A DNA stretch of 11,234 nucleotides from positions 1 to 11,234 of the forward strand of contig UQUX01000055.1 of assembly GCA_900544425.1 (NCBI GenBank), given 5' to 3'. The DNA is from an uncultured Collinsella sp. GTDB taxonomy: Bacteria; Actinomycetota; Coriobacteriia; Coriobacteriales; Coriobacteriaceae. The notes below the pieces were generated by a model. The model worked only from the letters and a program-made list of their open reading frames with translations. It had not been told where the DNA came from and did no database searches. Below are positions 6,149 to 11,234 of the stretch, piece by piece (position 1 is the stretch's first letter; each line of letters opens with the position of its first letter). The position numbers and the translations under genes are program-made.

Positions 6149-7603
6149 ATGGCATACACTACCACGGCTTTCCCGGAGAAGTTTCTTTGGGGCGCCGCTA
6201 CGAGCGCCTACCAGGTCGAGGGCGCTGCGTATGAGGATGGCAAGAAGCCGTCTCAGCAGGACATCATCAACCAGCACAGTTACGAGGAACGTGGGTTTGC
6301 TACGGCCGATATTGCGAGCGATCACTATCATCATTTCCGTGAGGATGTGGCGCTCATGGCCGAGATGGGGCTCAAGGCGTACCGCTTCTCGATTGCTTGG
6401 TCGCGCGTAATCCCCGACGGAACGGGTGCCGTCAACCCGGCTGGTATCAAGTTCTATCATGACCTGATCGACGAGCTTTTAGCGCACGGTATTGAGCCGA
6501 TCGTGACACTCTATCACTATGATCTGCCTTGGGCGCTCGTGGAGCGTTACGGCGGTTGGATTTCACGTCAGGTGGTCGACGACTTTGAGACCTACGCCCG
6601 TTTTGTGATCAACGAATTCAAGGGCCAGGTCAAGTATTGGACGACCATTAACGAGCAATCGATCATCGTTCAATACTGGACGCAGAAGTGCTTTATCCCC
6701 GAGGAAATGCGGGGCGACAATCAGCTGCGCTACCAAATCAACCATCACATGAACCTAGCGCATGCCGTAGCGTGCAACTTGGTTCACGAGCTCGTGCCCG
6801 ACGGCATGGTGGGATCTGTAATCGGCTATTCGCCCATTTACCCCCTGACCTCCCATGCCGAGGACGTGATGGCCGCGCAGAACGCGCACGACCTGCGCAA
6901 CGGCTATTACCTGGATATCTACTTCAAGGGCCGCTATACAGATTCTGCCATGGCCTATCTTGAACGTCACGGTTTGGCGCCCAAGATCGATCCGGGCGAT
7001 ATGGAGCTCATTGCGAGTGGCACGTCTGACATGCTCGGCATCAACTACTATGCGAGCGAATGTGCGCGATGGTGTCCCGACGACGGTTCCAAGCAGATGC
7101 GCTGGAACGGCGTGAACCTCACCGGTAAGAAAGGTGACATCAACGGGTTCGAAACCCATCCCGGGTTCTACGAGATGTGCAAAAATCCCAACCTCGATAC
7201 GAACGATTGGGATTGGGCGATCGATCCGATCGGTCTTGAGTACCTGCTGCGCGATATCTATATGCGCTACAACAAGCCGCTCATGGTGTGCGAGAACGGG
7301 TTGGGAGCGTTCGATGAACTCACGGCGGATGGCCATGTGCATGACCCGTACCGAATCGACTACCTGGAGAAGCATATCGCGGCCATGAAGCGTGCCATGG
7401 ATTACGGCGTAGAGATGCTTGCTTATTGTCCGTGGTCGGCGCTCGACCTGCTGTCGACGAGCAACGGCGTCAAGAAGCGCTACGGCTTTATCTACGTCGA
7501 TCGTACCGATGACGACCCGCGCGAATGCAAACGTTACCGCAAGGATTCTTTTGCCTGGTACAAGGATGTTATCGAGAGCAATGGTGCCGGCCTGAGCTTG
7601 TAA
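6149..7603 (+). CDS. GH1 6-phospho-beta-glucosidase
   Basis: Cytosolic retaining glycosidase that splits 6-phospho-beta-glucosides made by the PTS into glucose 6-phosphate and an aglycone or sugar. It has 484 residues, normal for GH1. The N-terminal GH1 signature FLWGAATSAYQVEGA is at 12-26. The acid/base is Glu169 in TINEQ and the nucleophile Glu382 in VCENGLGAFDEL. Near the C-terminus VKKRYGFIYVD (441-451) and KDSFAWYKDVIESNG (465-479) match E. coli BglA-type enzymes; the Lys and Tyr of K-R-Y bind the 6-phosphate in that group, which favours a phospho-substrate over a plain beta-glucosidase. An in-frame TTG at 6137 is an alternative, but ATG 6149 has TTGGAGA ending 5 bases before it. It is the last gene of the PTS unit and is followed by a strong terminator. 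Confidence 0.95.
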   Translation: MAYTTTAFPEKFLWGAATSAYQVEGAAYEDGKKPSQQDIINQHSYEERGFATADIASDHYHHFREDVALMAEMGLKAYRFSIAWSRVIPDGTGAVNPAGIKFYHDLIDELLAHGIEPIVTLYHYDLPWALVERYGGWISRQVVDDFETYARFVINEFKGQVKYWTTINEQSIIVQYWTQKCFIPEEMRGDNQLRYQINHHMNLAHAVACNLVHELVPDGMVGSVIGYSPIYPLTSHAEDVMAAQNAHDLRNGYYLDIYFKGRYTDSAMAYLERHGLAPKIDPGDMELIASGTSDMLGINYYASECARWCPDDGSKQMRWNGVNLTGKKGDINGFETHPGFYEMCKNPNLDTNDWDWAIDPIGLEYLLRDIYMRYNKPLMVCENGLGAFDELTADGHVHDPYRIDYLEKHIAAMKRAMDYGVEMLAYCPWSALDLLSTSNGVKKRYGFIYVDRTDDDPRECKRYRKDSFAWYKDVIESNGAGLSL

Positions 7604-7647
7604 TTAAAACGATCGTCGACGTTATGGGTTGCATATTCGTAAATGAG

Positions 7648-7680
7648 AAGGCCGACGCCCATTTGGGCGCCGGCCTTTTT
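7648..7680 (+). terminator. Rho-independent terminator of the PTS-glucosidase unit
   Basis: AAGGCCG (7648-7654) pairs with CGGCCTT (7671-7677) and CGCCC (7656-7660) with GGGCG (7665-7669), with one A/C mismatch between them and loop ATTT. TTTTT ends the structure on the plus strand. It overlaps the last bases of the convergent dehydrogenase gene. On the minus strand the tail (CTTCTCATTT) is weaker, but it may also stop transcription of that gene. Confidence 0.9.
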
Positions 7681-8614
7681 AGTGCTCGATCCAGCAGCGA
7701 AGCGTTTCGCCGGCTTGCAGGTGACGCAGATTCTCTGCGGCAATGTCGACCACGTTATTGAGCGTGGCGGCCAGGTGGAACCAGCCGGAGACGTGCGGCG
7801 AGATGAGCATGTTGGGCGCATCCCACAGGGGGCTTGTCTTGGGCAGCGGCTCGGGGTCGGTGACGTCGACCGCGGCACCGGCGAGATGACCCGACTCCAG
7901 GGCGGCAACCAAGTCGTCGGCGACCACAAGGTCGCCGCGGCCACCATTGGCAAAGAAGGCGCCCGGTTTCATCGCGGCGAAGAACTCGGCGTTCGCCAGG
8001 CCGCGGGTCTCGGGCGTGCTGGGCATAAAGGATGCGACGACGTCCGCCTCGGCCAGGCGCTCAGGCAGGGCATCCATTCCGTCCATGTCCTCAAACACAA
8101 TGGGGTAGACGAGCGGATGGCGCTTGATGCCGCGGACGTGCGCACCCATACTGCGGCAGAGCGTGGCAAAGTGGCCGCCGATATCGCCCGCGCCCAGCAC
8201 CAGCACGTTGGCGTTATTGAGCGAGGTAACCGGGCCCAAATCCTCCCAGCGATGCTCGCGCTGCAAGTCCTGGTAGCCGGGCAGGCGCTTCATCATGGAA
8301 AGGACCATGGCAAACATGTGCTCGCTTACGGCCTGGCCGTAGGCGCCCACCGAGCAAGACAATTTGGCGTCGACCGGCACGGTGCCGGCGGCCAAGTAAT
8401 CGTCATAGCCAGCGGTCTGCAATTGCAACAGCTGGAGATGTTCGCATGCCGTGAGCATGTCAGGGTCGATGTTGCCCAAGATCACGTCGGCATCGGCGAC
8501 CTGCTCGCGCGTGGCGGCGTCGGAGCTCGTGTAGATAAAGTCCTCGCCCGGAGCGCTCGACTCAAGAATTGCGCGATGGCGGTCATTGACGGGCAGCAAA
8601 ACCAGGATGTTCAC
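7679..8614 (-). CDS. D-2-hydroxyacid dehydrogenase, NAD(P)-dependent (GhrA-like)
   Basis: Cytosolic oxidoreductase that interconverts a 2-keto acid and a D-2-hydroxy acid, for example glyoxylate or hydroxypyruvate reduction. It has 311 residues. The Rossmann motif GAGDIGG is at 141-147; the catalytic triad is Arg226 in NGGRGDLV, Glu255 in DVTDPEPLP and His274 in ISPHVSGW. After the second Rossmann strand the sequence is GIKRHP (162-167), with basic residues where NAD-specific enzymes have an acid, which suggests NADPH use (inference). The frame is open to an ATG at 8689, but that would place the N-terminus inside the 8635-8667 inverted repeat. The GTG at 8614 gives the family start (NILVLLPVND) and has AGAGGA 6 bases upstream. 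The gene is convergent with the glucosidase and alone downstream of the map terminator. The true substrate is unknown. Confidence 0.9.
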   Translation of the reverse strand: MNILVLLPVNDRHRAILESSAPGEDFIYTSSDAATREQVADADVILGNIDPDMLTACEHLQLLQLQTAGYDDYLAAGTVPVDAKLSCSVGAYGQAVSEHMFAMVLSMMKRLPGYQDLQREHRWEDLGPVTSLNNANVLVLGAGDIGGHFATLCRSMGAHVRGIKRHPLVYPIVFEDMDGMDALPERLAEADVVASFMPSTPETRGLANAEFFAAMKPGAFFANGGRGDLVVADDLVAALESGHLAGAAVDVTDPEPLPKTSPLWDAPNMLISPHVSGWFHLAATLNNVVDIAAENLRHLQAGETLRCWIEH

Positions 8615-8634
8615 AAGCAGTCCTCTCCGCTCGA

Positions 8635-8667
8635 CCTGCCAAAAAGGGACAGGTTTATTTTGGCAGG
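8635..8667. repeat. 10-bp perfect inverted repeat containing a GGGACAGGTTTATTTT string
   Basis: CCTGCCAAAA (8635-8644) and TTTTGGCAGG (8658-8667) are exact reverse complements separated by 13 bases. A further partial copy of the right arm follows (CAGGCAAAA, 8674-8682). The element is AT-rich against its surroundings and sits in the leader of the dehydrogenase gene. The central GGGACAGGTTTATTTT resembles strings I recall from REP-type repeats tied to Y1 (RAYT) transposases, but this is memory, not a search. It could instead be an operator or attenuator for the dehydrogenase. Confidence 0.55.
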
Positions 8668-8686
8668 TTTTATCAGGCAAAACGTT

Positions 8687-8735
8687 CAAATAAAACCGCC
8701 GGATGCAAGACGAGCGTGCCCGTCAGCATCCGGCG
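8687..8735 (-). terminator. Rho-independent terminator of the methionine aminopeptidase gene
   Basis: CGCCGGATGC (8697-8706) and GCATCCGGCG (8726-8735) form a perfect 10-bp stem. An inner GACG/CGTC stem (8709-8712 with 8721-8724) extends it. On the minus strand it begins 9 bases after the map stop codon and is followed by GTTTTATTT (8696 down to 8688), a good U-tract. It separates map from the dehydrogenase gene. Confidence 0.9.
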
Positions 8736-8744
8736 CATCCACGG

Positions 8745-9632
8745 TTACCAGCTCAGCAGCTCGTAGCCGTCCTCGGTCACCACGAGCTGTACCTCGCACT
8801 GGGCCGAATCGCTGCCGTCCTTGGTGCGCACGCACCAACCGTCACCCTTGCTGATCTTGATGTCGGGCGCTCCGGCATTGACCATAGGCTCGATGGTAAA
8901 GACCATGCCCGGAGCCATGATGGTGTCCACATCGGGTGCCTCGGTGGTAAAGCCCACAAACGGGTCCTCGTGAAACTCCTTACCGATGCCGTGTCCGCCG
9001 TACTCGCGCACCACGCTAAAACCGGCGTCCTCGACCGTCTTTTGCACGGCTTCGGCCATCACGGACAGCGGCAGCCATGGCTTGACGGCTGCCAGACCCG
9101 CCTCCACGCTGGCGCGGGTGACGTCGACCAGGCGCTGGCGGTCGGCCGAGACCTCGCCGATGCAGAACATGCGGCTCGAGTCGCTAAAGTAGCCGTCTAG
9201 GATCGTGGAGCAGTCCACGTTGATGATGTCGCCCTCGTGCAGCACGTCCGTATCGCAGGGGATACCGTGGCAGACCACATCGTTGATCGAGGTGCACACG
9301 CTTTTGGGGTAGCCCTCGTAGTTGAGGTCTGCCGGCGTACCGCCGTGCTCGACGGTGTAGTCGTAGATCATCTGGTCGATCTGGTTGGTGGTCATGCCCG
9401 CGGCGATGTGCTCGCCTACGTAGTTGAGCACGCCCACGTTGATGGCGGCGGAGCGCTTGATGCCCTCGATGTCGGCGGGCGTCTTGTAGAGCGTACGGGG
9501 CAGAACCTCCCAGCCCTCCTCCCACAGGCGCTCGAGGCGCTCATCGAAGGCGCTATGGCATTTCTTGTATTTTTTGCCGCTGCCGCACCAGCAAGCGTCG
9601 TTGCGGCCGGGCACGGGTCCTTTGTCATACAT
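8745..9632 (-). CDS. map: Type I methionine aminopeptidase with N-terminal SEC-C zinc motif
   Basis: Removes the initiator methionine from nascent proteins in the cytosol. It has 295 residues, about 45 more than E. coli Map. The extra N-terminus carries a SEC-C motif, ACWCGSGKKYKKCH (13-26), with Cys14, Cys16, Cys25 and His26 as zinc ligands; in other MetAPs such extensions are linked to ribosome or partner contact. The pita-bread catalytic domain has metal ligands Asp140 (INVDC), Asp151 (FSDSSRMF), His214 (YGGHGIGKEFHEDP), Glu248 (FTIEPMVN) and Glu280 (AQCEVQLVV), with His122 as the substrate-side histidine. The ATG at 9632 has AAGGAAG about 7 bases upstream. It is not near ribosomal protein genes, so it may be a second map copy in the genome (inference). 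It is flanked by hairpins on both sides and so is probably monocistronic. Confidence 0.96.
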   Translation of the reverse strand: MYDKGPVPGRNDACWCGSGKKYKKCHSAFDERLERLWEEGWEVLPRTLYKTPADIEGIKRSAAINVGVLNYVGEHIAAGMTTNQIDQMIYDYTVEHGGTPADLNYEGYPKSVCTSINDVVCHGIPCDTDVLHEGDIINVDCSTILDGYFSDSSRMFCIGEVSADRQRLVDVTRASVEAGLAAVKPWLPLSVMAEAVQKTVEDAGFSVVREYGGHGIGKEFHEDPFVGFTTEAPDVDTIMAPGMVFTIEPMVNAGAPDIKISKGDGWCVRTKDGSDSAQCEVQLVVTEDGYELLSW

Positions 9633-9657
9633 GGCTAACTTCCTTTCATCCGCAGCT

Positions 9658-9663
9658 AGTATA
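9658..9663 (-). promoter_or_regulatory. Candidate -10 box for map
   Basis: Read on minus this is TATACT, one mismatch from TATAAT, 25 bases before the map start, giving a leader of about 19 bases that includes the ribosome site. The hexamer 17 bases upstream (CTTTTA) is a poor -35 and coincides with the T-run at the end of the long hairpin. Confidence 0.35.
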
Positions 9664-9680
9664 GCCCACCCACGCGTCCA

Positions 9681-9751
9681 TAAAAGTTGCGGTGATATAG
9701 TTCCGATTTAAGCGGTTTAACAGCACAAATAGGAACTATATCACCGCAACT
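9681..9751 (-). terminator. Long 20-bp-stem hairpin, probable terminator of the radical SAM gene or dispersed intergenic palindrome
   Basis: GTTGCGGTGATATAGTTCC (9686-9704) and its exact reverse complement (9732-9750) form a 19-bp stem, extended to 20 by A9685/T9751. After one G/A mismatch, four more pairs follow (9706-9709 with 9727-9730), leaving a 17-base loop. On the minus strand TTTTA follows the stem directly, which fits a Rho-independent terminator about 40 bases after the radical SAM stop codon. The stem is much longer and more AT-rich than the other terminators in this window, so a mobile or repeated element recruited as terminator is also possible. Confidence 0.6.
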
Positions 9752-9792
9752 GATGGGGCGGGATAGCGGGCACTAGCTGCTGCGTGGTTTTG

Positions 9793-10569
9793 CTAGTAGC
9801 TCACCTGGCAGGGGATGCCGAGGGCTTGGACGCGCGCGGCAATGGCGTCGAGCACCTCGGGCGCTGCTTTGGCAAGGCCGGCGATCGGCGTCTCGCGCGC
9901 CACCGTGTAGATGGTCGCTTCTTGTGGGCGAATGCGCTCAAGCGCCGCGAGCCAGGGGGCAACGTACTCCTCGCCGGTGTTGTCGATGAGCTTGCCCTGA
10001 TACTCGCCGGTCAAAAAGATCGTCTGGATAATAACGTGACCGTCAAAGCTTGCGAACGTCTCAATCTGGTGCTCGACGTCGTAGGGGCCAACAGGCTGGT
10101 CGAGCAGCTGGATAAACGCCGGGTCGACGGTATCGAGCTTGAGGATGTTGTCGTCGACCATCATGAGCGCATCGTGTACCTGGGGACGGTCGGCGCGCGT
10201 GCCGTTGGAGAGCACGGCGATCTTGGAGTTTGGGGCAAACTCGTCGCGCAGCGCGACAGCGCCGGCGATGGCCTGCGGAAACTCCGGTGCGGCGGTGGGC
10301 TCGCCGTTGCCTGCGAAGGTGATCACATCGGGGAGCTCGCCCTCGGCTGCCATCTCGCGCAGCTTTGCCTCGAGCGCGTTGAGTACCACGGCGGCTGTGT
10401 TGTACGGCTCATGGCAGGGGCGCTCGGCGTTGAGGCCGTTTTCGCAGTAAATGCAGTCGAACGTGCAGATTTTGCCGCTGGCCGGCATCATGTTGACGCC
10501 GAGCGAGAGACCAAGGCGACGGCTACGAACGGGCCCAAAGATGGGGCTGGCATTCAAAAACGTAGACAT
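9793..10569 (-). CDS. Radical SAM protein, COG0731-like Fe-S oxidoreductase
   Basis: Predicted [4Fe-4S] S-adenosylmethionine radical enzyme of 258 residues, substrate unknown. The cluster motif is ICTFDCIYCENG with Cys35, Cys39 and Cys42 (CxxxCxxC). FAGNGEPTAAPEF (85-97) is the SAM-binding GGE-type loop in the GNGEPT form seen in COG0731 proteins, which are related to the wyosine-synthesis enzymes. There is no second cysteine cluster, so it is not a SPASM or ferredoxin-type member. Start choice: GAGGAG lies 9 bases before ATG 10569 and only 3 before ATG 10575, so I prefer 10569; the longer form adds Met-Pro. The frame stays open much further upstream, but that runs into the divergent hydrolase and is not coding. 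The fold assignment is firm; the function is not. Confidence 0.9.
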   Translation of the reverse strand: MSTFLNASPIFGPVRSRRLGLSLGVNMMPASGKICTFDCIYCENGLNAERPCHEPYNTAAVVLNALEAKLREMAAEGELPDVITFAGNGEPTAAPEFPQAIAGAVALRDEFAPNSKIAVLSNGTRADRPQVHDALMMVDDNILKLDTVDPAFIQLLDQPVGPYDVEHQIETFASFDGHVIIQTIFLTGEYQGKLIDNTGEEYVAPWLAALERIRPQEATIYTVARETPIAGLAKAAPEVLDAIAARVQALGIPCQVSY

Positions 10570-10600
10570 AGGCATATGCTCCTCAAGACAATTGTGCCTA

Positions 10601-10642
10601 AGCATAGCATCGGCTCCAAAGCAAGGTGCGGGCTCTTGCTTT
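10601..10642 (-). promoter_or_regulatory. Candidate -10 box and overlapping dyad upstream of the radical SAM gene
   Basis: On minus, TATGCT (10606 down to 10601) is a plausible -10 about 30 bases before the start. AAAGCAAG (10618-10625) and CTTGCTTT (10635-10642) are exact reverse complements with a 9-base spacer, lying over the expected -35 position. This arrangement suits a repressor or activator site, but no regulator gene is nearby. Confidence 0.3.
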
Positions 10643-10741
10643 ACAAGTTTCGTTTTTTCACGTCGCCCATTATGCCGTGCCATGAAAAGCCTCGGGTCGG
10701 GTAAAGTTAATCTGTTAACAAGATGTAAGGCAATGCGGGTC

Positions 10742-10771
10742 CATCCAACCGCACTGACGTGCAACTGGATG
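10742..10771 (+). other. Two-tier hairpin in the leader of the alpha/beta hydrolase gene
   Basis: CATCCA (10742-10747) pairs with TGGATG (10766-10771), and GCAC (10751-10754) with GTGC (10759-10762) around loop TGAC. A symmetric ACC/AAC internal loop separates the two stems. It lies 23 bases before the start codon. It may be an operator dyad or a leader structure; it does not match a riboswitch class I know. Apart from this and the dyad at 10618-10642, the 10576-10794 gap holds only GTTAATCTGTTAAC-type AT-rich sequence near 10708, which could be part of a promoter. Confidence 0.35.
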
Positions 10772-10794
10772 AGCATTGATGATGGGGGCACAAC

Positions 10795-11234
10795 ATGGAT
10801 TTTACGGTCGAGAATGCGGGCACCACGATTGCCTGTCGCGAATATGCCGGCCCGGATGTGTCGCCTGATGCTCCTGCCCTGGTGTGCGTGCACGGCGCTT
10901 GTGTCGACGGCACATTTTTTGACGGTATCGCTTGTGAGCTCAGCCGCAACTACCGCGTAATTGCCTACGACCGCCGCGGCTGCGGTGACAGCAGCGATGC
11001 GGCAGACGGCAGCTATGATCTTGCCGCTCAGGCCGCCGACCTGCAAGCCGTGATCGAACACGTTGGCGCTCCGGCAAATGTGCTTGCGCATAGCGCCGGT
11101 ACGTTGGTGGCGCTGGAGCTTCTTCGCACCGAACCCCATCTCGTCGCCCGTGCGATTCTGCATGAGCCGGCCGTGTCGGCCGAAGGCGTCGGCATGGGCG
11201 CAGCTCCGGTTTTGCTCGATATGATTGCGGCGGG
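10795..11234 (+). CDS. Alpha/beta hydrolase, C-terminus cut by the window edge
   Basis: Predicted alpha/beta-fold hydrolase with 146 residues visible. The oxyanion-hole motif VCVHGACVDG is at 30-39, the strand-4 turn YDRRGCGDSS at 58-67, and the nucleophile elbow LAHSAGTLVAL at 97-107 with Ser100. The elbow is A-H-S-A-G rather than the common G-H-S-x-G. The catalytic Asp and His and the cap domain lie beyond the edge, so it cannot be sorted into esterase, lipase, haloperoxidase or C-C hydrolase. The ATG at 10795 follows GGGGG (10784-10788) by 6 bases. It is divergent from the radical SAM gene. Confidence 0.88.
   Translation, partial: MDFTVENAGTTIACREYAGPDVSPDAPALVCVHGACVDGTFFDGIACELSRNYRVIAYDRRGCGDSSDAADGSYDLAAQAADLQAVIEHVGAPANVLAHSAGTLVALELLRTEPHLVARAILHEPAVSAEGVGMGAAPVLLDMIAA

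Noticed and set aside
7608..7623. AACG-CGTT near-palindrome after the glucosidase stop
   Set aside because: Short and imperfect; the nearby 7648-7680 hairpin with T-run explains termination.
7643..8854. 403-residue plus-strand open frame opposite the dehydrogenase
   Set aside because: Shadow that crosses two terminators and an inverted repeat; no domain seen.
9784..10704. 306-residue plus-strand open frame opposite the radical SAM gene
   Set aside because: Shadow; the minus frame carries CxxxCxxC and GNGEPT.
10570..11163. Long N-terminal extension of the radical SAM frame
   Set aside because: It overlaps the divergent hydrolase antisense, and the ribosome site and family N-terminus place the start at 10569.
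1..11234. CRISPR array, tRNA, rRNA, transposase, phage or toxin-antitoxin genes
   Set aside because: Looked for on both strands by eye; no repeat-spacer pattern, cloverleaf, or matching protein motifs were seen.

Overview
The window reads as an ordinary chromosomal stretch of a GC-rich gut actinobacterium. Collinsella or a close Coriobacteriia relative is my best guess. It rests on GC-rich codon use, a clostridial-style phosphofructokinase, a PTS sugar operon and a choloylglycine-hydrolase-family enzyme together; no rRNA or other phylogenetic marker is present, so this is inference. I count nine protein-coding genes, two of them cut by the window edges. I see no tRNA, rRNA, insertion sequence, phage gene, CRISPR array or toxin-antitoxin pair.

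Left block (1-2153, minus strand): a 6-phosphofructokinase of the mixed ATP/PPi-type clade runs off the left edge. Upstream of it is a membrane-anchored Ntn hydrolase of the choloylglycine hydrolase / acid-ceramidase-like superfamily. A G/C-rich hairpin lies between them, next to an extended -10 box.

Central block (2315-7603, plus strand, divergent from the left block): an M18 metallo-aminopeptidase, then only 2 bases later an RpiR-type (HTH + SIS) regulator. After a roughly 100-bp gap with a perfect palindrome and a TATGAT box come a beta-glucoside-type PTS EIIBC and a GH1 6-phospho-beta-glucosidase, closed by a strong hairpin-plus-T-run terminator at 7648-7680. The last three form a coherent sugar unit: EIIBC imports and phosphorylates a beta-glucoside, the GH1 enzyme splits the 6-phospho-glucoside, and RpiR probably senses a sugar phosphate. 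The glucose 6-phosphate would feed glycolysis, where the phosphofructokinase at the left edge acts. No EIIA is encoded here.

Right block (7679-10569, minus strand): a D-2-hydroxyacid dehydrogenase (GTG start), a type I methionine aminopeptidase with an N-terminal SEC-C zinc motif, and a COG0731-like radical SAM protein. A classical terminator separates the first two. A 67-base hairpin with a 20-bp perfect stem separates the last two. A divergent alpha/beta hydrolase (10795 onward, plus strand) runs off the right edge.

I did not find a convincing undescribed system. The items most worth checking are non-coding: the 67-base hairpin at 9685-9751, the inverted repeat at 8635-8667 that resembles REP/RAYT-type repeats, and the palindrome in front of the PTS gene. 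Among proteins, the anchored Ntn hydrolase with a buried catalytic cysteine and the aminopeptidase-regulator junction are the most unusual.
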